Below are positions 6,920-14,105 of a stretch of DNA of 64,000 bases, piece after piece. The stretch's first letter is position 1. Every line of letters starts with the position of its first letter. The notes below the pieces were generated by a model. It saw nothing but the letters and a program-made list of their open reading frames with translations. It was not told the origin of the DNA and searched no databases. This DNA comes from Denitrobacterium detoxificans (lineage in GTDB: Bacteria > Actinomycetota > Coriobacteriia > Coriobacteriales > Eggerthellaceae). Location of the stretch: positions 1,162,001 through 1,226,000 of the forward strand of contig NZ_CP011402.1 in the NCBI RefSeq assembly GCF_001643775.1, written 5' to 3'. The position numbers and the translations under genes were made by a program.

Positions 6920-7693
6920 ATGCTGCCAAGCAAGACGTACGTCGTCCAGCACGCCTGGATGGTCAACGACCTAGGCCTCTCTGGCGCCCGCCTGTCGGTT
7001 TACTCGATCATCTACGGGTTCTCGCAGGACGGCTGCTCCTGGTTCGAGGGCTCTCAGAGGTACCTGGCCGAATGGTGCGGCGCGTCGACGCGAACGATTC
7101 GCAGGGCGCTGTCGGACCTCAAGGACATGGGGCTCATCGAGGAGCGCGAGCAGGTCATCTCCGGCATCGTCCTCAAGTCCTACAGGGTCACCGCCCAGAG
7201 CCTCGGCATGCGCTCCGTAGGGGGTGGACAAAATGTCCAGGGGTGCGGACAAAATGTCCAGGGGGTGCGGACAAAATGTCCAGGGGGTGCGGACAAAATG
7301 TCCACCAATATATATAGGGATAATATAGGGGATAATAATAAACCCCCTATAGTCCCCCTAGAGCGCGGCGAAGCGGACGGGTACGACCCCATTCGAGACG
7401 TAATCGACCACCTGAACGCCCGCTCGGGCAAGTCCTTCAAGGCCGATACCAAGGCCACGCGCGGCATGGTGCACGCGCGCATGGAGGAGGGATACGGCGT
7501 CGACGTCATCAAGCGCGTGATCGACCTCAAGGTGGGACAGTGGTCCAAGTCGCCCAAGATGCGCGCGTTCATCCGCCCGTCCACCCTTTTCAGCAAGACG
7601 AACTTCGAGAACTACGTCAACGAGCTCGGCCCAATCTCCGACTACTCGAAATATGACGGCGTGGTCGACGAGGTAATCGGGGGTGGTATGTGA
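6920..7693 (+). CDS. Phage replication initiator (wHTH plus Phg_2220-type C-terminus)
   Basis: A 257-residue initiator. The N-terminal 90 residues form a winged helix-turn-helix (LSVYSIIYGFSQDGCSWFEGSQRYLAEWCGASTRTIRRALSDLKDMGLI), typical of phage replisome organisers; the C-terminal domain (DVIDHLNARSGKSFKADTKATRGMVHARMEEGYGVDVIKRVIDLK, FIRPSTLFSKTNFENYVNE) matches the Phg_2220_C/DnaD-like replisome-organiser end. The linker (about residues 95-145) is encoded by palindromic iterons and an AT-rich run, a likely origin. The following helicase loader overlaps its stop. Start ATG 6920 has AAGGAGG upstream. Confidence 0.88.
   Translation: MLPSKTYVVQHAWMVNDLGLSGARLSVYSIIYGFSQDGCSWFEGSQRYLAEWCGASTRTIRRALSDLKDMGLIEEREQVISGIVLKSYRVTAQSLGMRSVGGGQNVQGCGQNVQGVRTKCPGGADKMSTNIYRDNIGDNNKPPIVPLERGEADGYDPIRDVIDHLNARSGKSFKADTKATRGMVHARMEEGYGVDVIKRVIDLKVGQWSKSPKMRAFIRPSTLFSKTNFENYVNELGPISDYSKYDGVVDEVIGGGM
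7226..7351 (+). other. Candidate phage replication origin: four palindromic iterons plus AT-rich hairpin
   Basis: GGACAAAATGTCC, itself an inverted repeat (GGACA-N3-TGTCC), occurs four times, at 7226-7238, 7247-7259, 7269-7281 and 7291-7303, at intervals of 21, 22 and 22 bp (two helical turns). The last copy runs directly into an AT-rich stretch (7304-7343) ending in an 8-bp perfect inverted repeat, TATAGGGG (7324-7331) and CCCCTATA (7344-7351). All of this lies inside the initiator gene, as the lambda origin lies inside gene O. The 22-bp spacing breaks the reading frame between copies, so the repetition is kept at the DNA level and not for protein. Confidence 0.8.
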
Positions 7694-8388
7694 TGGACAT
7701 CGCGAACGCGATCACCCCGCCGCCCATCGAGTGCCCGTATTGCGGCCGCCCGCTCAAGCGCACCTCCGTCATGGTCGGGAACGTCTCGTACCATCCGACC
7801 TGCTGGGCATCCTGCGGCTGCGCCGAGTCGCGCAGGGTCTGGGAGAAGCCGCCCACGCGCGCCGACAAGGCCCTCGACCGGGCGCGCGTGCCCTCCCTGT
7901 TCCGCGGCATGGCGCACCCGGACGCCCCGCGCCTGGCGGATGCCATGGAGGAGGGCGAATGGGTCTACGTGCAGGGCAGCTACGGCACACGCAAGACCGA
8001 GCTGGCATGCTGCATCGTCGAGGAGCTGGTGAGCATCCGCCACGCGCATGCCATGTTCTCCACGGCCGCCGAGCTGGTCAAGGCGCGCATCGACGCGCCC
8101 GAGCTTTGGAACCGCGCGCGCTGCATCGACTTCCTGGCCATCGACGATTTGGGCAAGGAGGGCACCAGCGAGTACTCCGTGGCCGCCATGTGGGAGCTGG
8201 TCGACGCCCGCTATTCGGCGAGCAAGGCCACGGTCTTCACGGCCAACTACAGCCGCGGGGACCTGCTGGGGCTTTACGCCAGGCACGGCGAGGCCAAGAC
8301 CGCGGAGGCCATAGCGAGCCGCCTGCAGCTGTGCCGCTGCATCACGACGACTGGCGAGGACGTGCGCCAGAGGGGAGGCGCGCGATGA
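7693..8388 (+). CDS. DnaC-like helicase loader
   Basis: A 231-residue AAA+ ATPase of the DnaC/IstB type. N-terminal cysteines (CPYCGRPL, then CWASCGC) suggest a small zinc site. The P-loop reads GSYGTRKTE (about residue 95) in place of the usual GxxGxGKT, with Walker B LAIDDLGKE and a sensor-like VFTANYSRG. It should load the host replicative helicase at the origin recognised by the upstream initiator. The Arg preceding the P-loop Lys is unusual. It overlaps the initiator stop (TGATG) and the next gene (ATGA). GTG 7690 is an alternative start. Confidence 0.88.
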   Translation: MDIANAITPPPIECPYCGRPLKRTSVMVGNVSYHPTCWASCGCAESRRVWEKPPTRADKALDRARVPSLFRGMAHPDAPRLADAMEEGEWVYVQGSYGTRKTELACCIVEELVSIRHAHAMFSTAAELVKARIDAPELWNRARCIDFLAIDDLGKEGTSEYSVAAMWELVDARYSASKATVFTANYSRGDLLGLYARHGEAKTAEAIASRLQLCRCITTTGEDVRQRGGAR

Positions 8389-8768
8389 CCATGTCGACCC
8401 GTTCCGCCCACCACGCCCCTCACGCCAGGGCCGCACGGGAGCGTACCTGTGCCACGTGCCTGCACGCCTGCCGCGAGGGCTCCCGCCGCCGCGAGCGCTG
8501 CGAGCGAAACGGCAGCTGCGCGCAATGGGCGCGACGCCCCGCCGAGCGCTCGTGGAAGGACGAGATTCCCGCCTGGATGTTCTCGAACAGGGCCAGGAAT
8601 CCCATCCTCGCGACGCGCCCCGACGGGCAATGGCGCGCCTGGAAGAGCGTCACGGAGGCCGCGGAGGCGCTCGGCGTGCCAGCGTGCCGCGTCACCTCCC
8701 TGGCCAGCAGGCACGGCGTGCTCGATGGCTGGCGAATCACGTATTTGAAGGAATCGGTAAACCGATAG
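8385..8768 (+). CDS. Cys-rich protein with NUMOD1-like DNA-binding end
   Basis: A 127-residue protein. The N-terminal half is basic and has a cysteine cluster (CATCLHAC ... CERNGSC) that could bind zinc. The C-terminal half (ILATRPDGQWRAWKSVTEAAEALGVPACRVTSLASRHGVLDGWRITYL) resembles the NUMOD1/helix-turn-helix module found at the ends of homing endonucleases, but no nuclease core is present. It may be a small DNA-binding regulator or a replication accessory factor. It overlaps the helicase-loader stop by ATGA. Confidence 0.6.
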   Translation: MTMSTRSAHHAPHARAARERTCATCLHACREGSRRRERCERNGSCAQWARRPAERSWKDEIPAWMFSNRARNPILATRPDGQWRAWKSVTEAAEALGVPACRVTSLASRHGVLDGWRITYLKESVNR

Positions 8769-8785
8769 ATAGCAAAGGAGACTCA

Positions 8786-10090
8786 ATGCAGATCAGGAAC
8801 GTAAGGCTCGACGCCATAGTGGCCGACGAGAACAACCCCCGCCAGGACTTCGGCGACCTGGACGCGCTAGCCGCGTCGTTCGCCGGCAACGGCGGACAGC
8901 CGTGGAACCCGCCCATCGTGGTGGCCGACGGCTCCATCTTCCGCATCGTGGACGGCGAGCGCCGCATCCGCGCCATGCGCTCCCTGGGCGAGGGCGCGCC
9001 CGAGGAGGTCGCATGCGTCGTGTGCGAGGGCATGGACGAGCGCGATGCCGCCGTGGCCATGGTGGCCACCGACGACAAGCGCCGCCTGACCGACGAGGAG
9101 AAGAGCCGCGGCACGCAGCAGATGCTGCTGCTCGGCGTCGACGATGACGTAATCGATAAGGCCGCCCACCTCGCGCCTGGAAGCGCCCGACGCGCCCGGC
9201 GTGGCCGTTCCGTCGCGGGCGATGCGGGCGACCAGATGACGTTCGACCGCCTGTTCGCCATCGGCGAGTTCGCCGAGGCGGGAGACGACGAGGCCGCAGC
9301 TGCCGTCCTCGATGCGGAGGATGGGAAGTGGCGCTTCGTGGCCGATAGCCGCAAGCGCCTGTCTCGCAATCGCGCGACCGCCAGGGCGGCCATCGACGCG
9401 CTCGCCGGGGTGGGCATCGGGCTGGTGGGCGAGAGGCCCCTGGACATGACGCACGAGTACACGCTCAGCCCCTGGAAGAACATCCCGAAGGCCGTCGAAT
9501 CGCATGACTGGCCCGAAGGCTGCGTCGCCTACGCCGAGGTGGACGATGGCATGGTGACCGTCTACGCCCCCTCATCCGACGCCGTGGATGCCGAGGCGGA
9601 GGAGCGCTCGATCGCCGCGCAGGCGAAGGCCGACGAGCTGGCGGCCGCGGTGGAGTCCGTGGAGGCGTTCGTCTACGAGTCCATCCTGTCAGGAGGGCCG
9701 CTGCCGAACGTGGGCCGCTGGGCGCTCGATCGCGTCTGGGCAACCGAGGGATATTCCGCGCCGCAGTTCGTCCGCCGCGCGAAGGAGGATGGCAGGGAGC
9801 TGCGCATGTCGAAGATGTTCGACTACGTGAGCGGCCTGCCCCTCGCCGTCGTCATCGGCAACCGAATGCCCACCCCGGCGAAGTTCGGCGTGAAGGCCCT
9901 CTTCCTTGGCGAACTTGGCGGCATGACCACCTACGAGCACGACAAGGCGGTGGACTGGGCTGCCGTGTATGCCGCCGCCCTCGCCGATGGATTCGAGCTC
10001 GACCCCGAGCTGCAGCCCGCCGTCGACGCGTATGTCGAGTGGGCCAGTTCTGATGACTGGAAGGGCGACGGCGAGGATGGTGATGAGTAA
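8786..10090 (+). CDS. ParB/Srx-domain protein
   Basis: A 434-residue protein whose N-terminus is a ParB-like nuclease domain (VRLDAIVADENNPRQDFGDLDALAASF, then IFRIVDGERRIRAMRSLG), including the GERR box. The remaining about 300 residues contain a weak helical region (120-180) and an acidic C-terminal domain that I do not recognise. No ParA partner is present, so it is more likely a phage ParB-like regulator or nuclease in replication than a plasmid partition protein. AAAGGAG precedes ATG 8786, the only well-spaced start. The next gene overlaps its stop. Confidence 0.8.
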   Translation: MQIRNVRLDAIVADENNPRQDFGDLDALAASFAGNGGQPWNPPIVVADGSIFRIVDGERRIRAMRSLGEGAPEEVACVVCEGMDERDAAVAMVATDDKRRLTDEEKSRGTQQMLLLGVDDDVIDKAAHLAPGSARRARRGRSVAGDAGDQMTFDRLFAIGEFAEAGDDEAAAAVLDAEDGKWRFVADSRKRLSRNRATARAAIDALAGVGIGLVGERPLDMTHEYTLSPWKNIPKAVESHDWPEGCVAYAEVDDGMVTVYAPSSDAVDAEAEERSIAAQAKADELAAAVESVEAFVYESILSGGPLPNVGRWALDRVWATEGYSAPQFVRRAKEDGRELRMSKMFDYVSGLPLAVVIGNRMPTPAKFGVKALFLGELGGMTTYEHDKAVDWAAVYAAALADGFELDPELQPAVDAYVEWASSDDWKGDGEDGDE

Positions 10091-10341
10091 TGGCGATGGA
10101 CTTGCAGGACGTCGTGTCCGTTGCCCACGACTGGAACATCGCCGTCTCGGTCGATTCGGAGGCAATGTCCCATTACATCGAGGGCGCCCGCGTATCGGGA
10201 TTCATTCCCGGCGCGCTGTCCCGCGTCACCATCGTACTCTACGCGGCGAATGTGGACGAGCTCCTGACCAAGCTGGGCGGGTTCGCTAACGAGTGCCGCG
10301 GCGTCGGGAAGCTTGAGGTGGTGGCCGATGGATACGAATAA
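10090..10341 (+). CDS. Hypothetical phage protein
   Basis: An 83-residue alpha/beta protein (MAMDLQDVVSVAHDWNIAVSV ... RVTIVLYAANVDELLTKLGGFANEC). No family was recognised. It overlaps the ParB-like stop and the next gene's start, so it is firmly embedded in the early operon. Confidence 0.6.
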   Translation: MAMDLQDVVSVAHDWNIAVSVDSEAMSHYIEGARVSGFIPGALSRVTIVLYAANVDELLTKLGGFANECRGVGKLEVVADGYE

Positions 10342-10609
10342 GCTCGATCTGGTCATGACGCCAGATGGCGTCAAGCAGCGGGTCGTCACGCCCGATGACG
10401 AGATGCCCGATTCGATCGTGTATCAGGGGGTCGAATACTTCCGCCCCGTCGAATGCCGCCCGAGGCGGTACACCAACGCGAATAGGTCGTTGTATGAGCC
10501 GTACGAGAAGTGGGGATGTGGGGTATGTGGCAACATCCTCTCAACGTCCAGGCCCGATGACGGCCAGATATGCTCGAAGTGCCACGCGAAGGTGGTGTAC
10601 GCAAAATGA
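10328..10609 (+). CDS. Hypothetical protein with C-terminal zinc ribbon
   Basis: A 93-residue protein. The C-terminal third has CGVCG-x(13)-CSKC, a compact zinc-ribbon-like pair, preceded by a conserved-looking YQGVEYFRPVE segment. ATG 10328 is chosen over the upstream TTG 10313 because GAGGTGG lies just before it. Function is unknown. Overlaps the genes on both sides. Confidence 0.6.
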   Translation: MDTNKLDLVMTPDGVKQRVVTPDDEMPDSIVYQGVEYFRPVECRPRRYTNANRSLYEPYEKWGCGVCGNILSTSRPDDGQICSKCHAKVVYAK

Positions 10610-11094
10610 TAGTCAACATTGGTGAGGTGGCTACGTTTCCGAGCGCCGAGGCTAACAGGGAGCAGTCGGCCAAGGTCTTGGAGGAGGCCGCTGAGGTCTT
10701 CGCAGCCTGGCAGCAGTTTGATGCGAAGGGCCGCGCCATGTACAGGCAGCCGTTTCTCAAGAAGTTGCTGAGCGAGCTGGCGGACCTCGTCATGGCCTGC
10801 GAGAACATGCTCTCGGGCGTCAACCAGTACGGCCTGCGCGAGTGCGAATGCGAAGGGGTGGCGCTGACGAAGACGTACCTCCATGGCCTCCTGCTCGCCG
10901 CCGCCGAAGTTAGCGAGGCCGTGCGCATGTGGAATCTGTTCCCATCGGACCGCACCTTAGAAGACCTGCTGGGCACTGTCGAAGAACTCGAGCGGTATGC
11001 GTGCGGCGTCATCTCGGCGCTCGGCGTCGAGGACTTCACGCCATACATGCTGGCCTGCGAGAAGAGGAATCGTTGGAGGGGGCGCTATGAGTAA
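10606..11094 (+). CDS. MazG-like nucleotide pyrophosphohydrolase family protein
   Basis: A 162-residue all-alpha protein. The segments KVLEEAAEVFAAW (EExxE-type) and LLSELADLVMACENML (ExxD-type) match the metal-binding helices of MazG-like NTP pyrophosphohydrolases; a second acidic helical pair lies near 95-135. Phage MazG-like enzymes are thought to adjust host (p)ppGpp or nucleotide pools. The match is by motif only. ATGA overlap with the upstream gene. Confidence 0.6.
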   Translation: MIVNIGEVATFPSAEANREQSAKVLEEAAEVFAAWQQFDAKGRAMYRQPFLKKLLSELADLVMACENMLSGVNQYGLRECECEGVALTKTYLHGLLLAAAEVSEAVRMWNLFPSDRTLEDLLGTVEELERYACGVISALGVEDFTPYMLACEKRNRWRGRYE

Positions 11095-11281
11095 TCTGGA
11101 TTCGCGCGTCAGCCGCATAGTCGACTGCATCAACGAAGAGACGGCCGACCTCAGCTATTCGGACCGGACGATGGTCTGGCTGCTCGTGAGGGAGCTGGTG
11201 TCGGTGACTACGGAATCCCTCGTCTACGAATGCATGCGCGCTAGCCGCGAGCTGGCGCAGCACGAAGGGGGCGAGCGATGA
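11087..11281 (+). CDS. Small hypothetical protein
   Basis: A 64-residue, mostly helical protein (MSNLDSRVSRIVDCINEE ... MVWLLVRELVSVTTESLVYECM). No recognised domain. Overlaps both neighbours by a few bases, supporting that it is translated. Confidence 0.5.
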   Translation: MSNLDSRVSRIVDCINEETADLSYSDRTMVWLLVRELVSVTTESLVYECMRASRELAQHEGGER

Positions 11282-11505
11282 TGGAAATGGTAAATCAGGT
11301 GTTCTTCGCAATCCTATGCTCGGCGCTGGCCATCTCGTTCTTCTACGTCGCCCTCTGGATGACCGACACCATCAGGAAGCTGGAACGCGAGAAGAAGATG
11401 CTGCAGCTCGAATTGAGGCTATCAGACGCGCAGGTGCGAATCGCGGATGAGGAGATCGAGAAGCTCAAGCAACGGCAGGAAGATGGAGAGCGAGGTACGC
11501 GATGA
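11278..11505 (+). CDS. Small membrane-anchored coiled-coil protein
   Basis: A 75-residue product with one N-terminal transmembrane helix (VFFAILCSALAISFFYVALWM) followed by a heptad-rich coiled coil (KLEREKKMLQLELRLSDAQVRIADEEIEKLKQRQ). The layout is like a membrane tether, but no family was recognised. ATGA overlap with the upstream gene and next gene. Confidence 0.55.
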   Translation: MMEMVNQVFFAILCSALAISFFYVALWMTDTIRKLEREKKMLQLELRLSDAQVRIADEEIEKLKQRQEDGERGTR

Positions 11506-11732
11506 GCAAGAAGATCGATTTTATAAAACTGGCTGGAAAGGCCAAGGAATGCAACATCGTATTCAAGATCAATGACCTCGGATTCATCGATTACTACTCA
11601 GAAGGCGTGGTGTATTGCACTGACACTGAGCCGGTGTCCGATGCTCGCTTGCTGTTTGCGAACTGCACTGCGGACTACGTGGCACGCAAGCTCATCGAGC
11701 TTGGCGAGGCGTTGAAGGAGGAGATGGCATGA
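11502..11732 (+). CDS. Small hypothetical protein
   Basis: A 76-residue soluble alpha/beta protein (MSKKIDFIKLAGKAKECNIVFKIND ... YVARKLIELGEALKEEMA). No recognised domain. Overlaps its neighbours within the early operon. Confidence 0.5.
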   Translation: MSKKIDFIKLAGKAKECNIVFKINDLGFIDYYSEGVVYCTDTEPVSDARLLFANCTADYVARKLIELGEALKEEMA

Positions 11733-12118
11733 GCGCAACCGAACGCCTACGCGAGATGCTGGACGAGCGCGGCATAGAATGGAGCGACCGCAGCCCCCAC
11801 CCCGACGAAAGGCAATACATCACGGATTGGGACCGTGGCGGCTTTCTGCTCGCCGCCGTCGAAAGTCACGATGGCAAGCTGGAACTGATGTCCGACTACC
11901 ATTGCCTGATAACGCCAGAGCAGGTCATCGAAGTGACGCTCGGATGTAGTGATGCGCGTGATGAGGCGCATATCGCACGGCTCAGTAATGGATTCCAATG
12001 CGACGGAAGCGTCTGGCGTTGTTGCAAATGCGGCGCGTTCTTTACGAATTACACGGATTTGACGACTCACCACAAGCCTCGATTCTGTCCCAACTGCGGC
12101 GCGAAGGCGGTGGAATAG
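11729..12118 (+). CDS. Hypothetical protein with C-terminal double zinc knuckle
   Basis: A 129-residue protein. The last 35 residues contain CCKCGAFF and FCPNCGAKA, two knuckles of a zinc ribbon separated by a HH pair. The N-terminal two thirds (TERLREMLDERGIEW, a beta-rich middle ending EQVIEVTLG) resemble phage proteins of unknown function. It is the first of three consecutive genes encoding zinc-ribbon proteins. Confidence 0.6.
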   Translation: MSATERLREMLDERGIEWSDRSPHPDERQYITDWDRGGFLLAAVESHDGKLELMSDYHCLITPEQVIEVTLGCSDARDEAHIARLSNGFQCDGSVWRCCKCGAFFTNYTDLTTHHKPRFCPNCGAKAVE

Positions 12119-12120
12119 AG

Positions 12121-12651
12121 ATGTGCGAGGAATTGAAGCTGTGCCCATTCTGCGGCAACAAGAGCATTTGGCTCGAAGATATAGACGTTAGGGGTATGGA
12201 TAGGTATTACGCGATTTGCGTGACATGTGGTGCAAAGAGCGGCTACGAAGATACGCCAGAGCAGGCCACGGAAAAATGGAACGCGCGAGCTGAATGCGAA
12301 GGAGCCGCCAGCGCCCTTGACGGCGATCGCGCTATCTGGATTCACACCCCGCGCGGAACTGGTAAGACTGCGAGATTGATAGAGCTGGCAGAGCGAGATG
12401 ACCTGTACATCATCGTTTGCGACGAGGGCAGAAAAGCCATCATCCGAGACATGGCGAAGCGCATGGGCAAGAACATTCGCAATCCCATCACACCGCATGA
12501 GTTCATGTACGGCAGATGCGTTGGTGATGTCTACCTCATGACCCACAAGGGCGTGCTGGTAGATGATTCGCTCGACGTTCTTGAAATATTGCTAGGTGCC
12601 AAGGTCGTTGGCGCGGTCGCGAACGAGCCAGGTTGGGTGGTGGAGCGATGA
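12121..12651 (+). CDS. Lar-like zinc ribbon fused to a P-loop domain
   Basis: A 176-residue two-domain protein. Residues 1-58 follow the Lar/restriction-alleviation pattern: ELKLCPFCGN, YAICVTCGAKSG, then EQATEKWNAR. Residues about 72-176 carry a P-loop (WIHTPRGTGKTARLIELA) and a following beta strand (DLYIIVCDEGRKA), with VLVDDSLDVLE as a possible Walker B. The ATPase part is too short for a full AAA+ or helicase fold. Lar proteins alleviate type I restriction in coliphages, so an anti-restriction role is plausible but inferred. ATG 12121 is chosen by domain start. Confidence 0.6.
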   Translation: MCEELKLCPFCGNKSIWLEDIDVRGMDRYYAICVTCGAKSGYEDTPEQATEKWNARAECEGAASALDGDRAIWIHTPRGTGKTARLIELAERDDLYIIVCDEGRKAIIRDMAKRMGKNIRNPITPHEFMYGRCVGDVYLMTHKGVLVDDSLDVLEILLGAKVVGAVANEPGWVVER

Positions 12652-12860
12652 GCGATGGCATCGTCGTCAAATGCCCCAGCTGTGGTCAGCACATCATGGT
12701 TAAGTCATTTCCCTCCGGGCTGTTCTACCTTGCGTGCCCGTTTTTCGAATGCGATTTCCCGTTCTACGTCATGGGGCCATCGATAGACGTCGTCGTGAGC
12801 GCATGGAACGAGGGCGTCTTAGAATACGCGCGCGCTAGGAATGGGGCGCGCCATGGCTAG
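12648..12860 (+). CDS. Small Lar-like zinc-ribbon protein
   Basis: A 70-residue protein with CPSCG near the N-terminus, two further cysteines (YLACPFFECDF) and a VVSAWNEG ending; the terminal AWN echo matches Lar-type ribbons. ATG 12648 overlaps the preceding stop (ATGA). An upstream start at 12633 is possible but lacks a better ribosome site. Probably a paralogue of the N-terminal domain of the preceding gene. Confidence 0.55.
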   Translation: MSDGIVVKCPSCGQHIMVKSFPSGLFYLACPFFECDFPFYVMGPSIDVVVSAWNEGVLEYARARNGARHG

Positions 12861-12996
12861 CGGGAAGCGGCTGACCGTGGGCCAGGGTGCGGCGCTGGTG
12901 CTCGGATATGCTGCAACCATCGTCCTGGCCGTCATCGTCCTGCCCGTCACCATCGCATGCCTGCTCGTCGAGGCTCTTGTCGGGCGGGGCCGCTAG
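12853..12996 (+). CDS. Small single-span membrane protein (47 aa)
   Basis: A 47-residue product, basic N-terminus (MASGKRLTVGQG) followed by one long hydrophobic helix (LVLGYAATIVLAVIVLPVTI). It overlaps the upstream gene by 8 bp and is the last gene before the strong early terminator. Such short membrane peptides are common in phages; no function is evident. Confidence 0.5.
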   Translation: MASGKRLTVGQGAALVLGYAATIVLAVIVLPVTIACLLVEALVGRGR

Positions 12997-13024
12997 CCTA
13001 ATTCAGCGATACGCATATCCATGG

Positions 13025-13052
13025 GAAAGGGGCGCGTAAGCGCCCCTTTCTC
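13025..13052 (+). terminator. Early-operon terminator
   Basis: An 11-bp perfect stem, GAAAGGGGCGC (13025-13035) and GCGCCCCTTTC (13040-13050), with a GTAA tetraloop and a short pyrimidine tail. It closes the early operon. Confidence 0.85.
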
Positions 13053-13077
13053 TATGCCGTGGCCCGATTCGGAAGCT

Positions 13078-13100
13078 GTGCAAAAACCGTGCAAAAACGG
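13078..13100 (+). repeat. 11-bp tandem repeat resembling the att core
   Basis: GTGCAAAAACC is followed at once by GTGCAAAAACG. The inner TGCAAAAACCGTGCA (13079-13093) closely resembles the reverse complement of the att core, TGCAAAACGGTGCA. It could be an integrase-binding site or an old attachment site between the early and late halves of the prophage. Confidence 0.5.
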
Positions 13101-13176
13101 CCTTGTCCGCGTCTCGGACGGATTCGCGGCAATCCCAGGCCGCGGCTACATTTCTGGCGCTTCGAATCGCCCTAAA

Positions 13177-13198
13177 AGCAATTAACTAGCAATTAATT
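13177..13198 (+). repeat. 11-bp tandem repeat upstream of late-regulator promoter
   Basis: AGCAATTAACT (13177-13187) is followed directly by AGCAATTAATT (13188-13198), in an AT-rich stretch about 40 bp upstream of the -35 element. One-turn phasing suggests side-by-side protein binding. Confidence 0.55.
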
Positions 13199-13236
13199 GT
13201 CATTTCCTAATAAGAGGGGCATTTGCGGGGAAGCGT

Positions 13237-13264
13237 TTGACCTGTTCGTTACATTGATTATGAT
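13237..13264 (+). promoter_or_regulatory. Promoter of the late-regulator operon
   Basis: TTGACC (13237-13242), a 16-bp spacer and TATGAT (13259-13264) form a near-consensus promoter about 50 bp upstream of the first gene (13314). The 318-bp gap 12997-13313 contains no gene, only the early terminator, two 11-bp tandem repeats and this promoter. Confidence 0.7.
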
Positions 13265-13313
13265 GGTGAAAACGCTGCCAGCGTGCGTGCGGGCATCGAA
13301 AGGGGACGAAACG

Positions 13314-13559
13314 ATGCCTGGGACGAATCGGTTTTACCTGTGCAATGGATCTGCGTGCGATTGGGGAGAAGAGGGAAAGTGTAGGCAAGAGTGCTACGTC
13401 AACGGCGGTAGCTGCCGCCACACCACGGACTGGAATTACGCCCGCAATGCGGGACGGCGCAAGGCATGGCGCGAGGCCCAGATAGACGGGCGCCGCTGCC
13501 TGATTGAGGTCGACGTGCCGCCTGCTCTCGTCGCGCTCGCGGCTGATGCCGAATGCTAG
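13314..13559 (+). CDS. Small Cys-rich phage protein
   Basis: An 81-residue protein with five or more cysteines in the first half (YLCNGSACDWGEEGKCRQECYVNGGSCRHTTDWNYA pattern), a likely zinc-binding knuckle. ATG 13314 follows GAAAGGGGA at good spacing; the frame is open further upstream to 13197, but that part spans the promoter. Overlaps the next gene by 7 bp. Function unknown; similar Cys-rich proteins accompany late regulators in Gram-positive phages. Confidence 0.6.
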   Translation: MPGTNRFYLCNGSACDWGEEGKCRQECYVNGGSCRHTTDWNYARNAGRRKAWREAQIDGRRCLIEVDVPPALVALAADAEC

Positions 13560-14029
13560 CCGAGCTGCGCGATGATTACGCGCGCTACCCGAACGCGGAG
13601 AGATTGTTCCGTTGCTGCCGCCGTGGGTCTTCGGAAGTCAAGGCGGCCCGTGCTCAGCTCGATGCATCCCGCGACATGATCCGAGCCGTCCGCTATGACG
13701 CCATGGGGGCCGCACCGGGCGGGCATTCCGACCCGGTTGCGCAGAGCGCGGAGCGGCTCATGGCCGTGGAGAAGAGATGCGCCGCAGCAATATCGCGCGT
13801 GGGCGAGCTGCACCAAATGGCCCTCGATGCCATCGACGAGATGGAGCGCGCGGGTGATGCCGCCGATGGCGATGCCGCCGTGCTGCGCATGTACTACCTC
13901 GCAGGCAAGAGCAACGGGGAGACGGCTAGCGCGCTTGGGTATTCGCCCGGGTACATCGCGAACAAGAAGGCCGTGGCCATGATGCACGTCGCGCCATTCG
14001 TGCCGCTCGACTGGGAGCACAGAATCTAG
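13553..14029 (+). CDS. Sigma-like/ArpU-type late transcription regulator
   Basis: A 158-residue mostly helical protein ending in a sigma-70 region-4-like helix-turn-helix: MYYLAGKSNGETASALGYSPGYIANKKAVAMMHVA. This architecture and position, just before the packaging genes and after the replication genes, match the ArpU/RinA-type activators of Gram-positive phages. It is followed by a terminator and a dense repeat region ahead of the late operon, where it may bind. DNA target and activity are inferred. Confidence 0.7.
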   Translation: MLAELRDDYARYPNAERLFRCCRRGSSEVKAARAQLDASRDMIRAVRYDAMGAAPGGHSDPVAQSAERLMAVEKRCAAAISRVGELHQMALDAIDEMERAGDAADGDAAVLRMYYLAGKSNGETASALGYSPGYIANKKAVAMMHVAPFVPLDWEHRI

Positions 14030-14038
14030 GATAACCGA

Positions 14039-14068
14039 GGGGTCGCCATGTGGCGGCCCCTTCTCTTT
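14039..14068 (+). terminator. Terminator after the late regulator
   Basis: Stem GGGGTCGCC (14039-14047) / GGCGGCCCC (14052-14060), one G-T pair, 4-nt loop and TTCTCTTT tail, 10 bp after the regulator stop. Confidence 0.7.
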
Positions 14069-14105
14069 GCCCAAGGACCCCACGCAGCACTACACGCTCT
14101 CGTAT

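Noticed and set aside
8786-10090. Plasmid-like partition system
   Set aside because: There is a ParB-like domain but no ParA and no centromere-like repeats.
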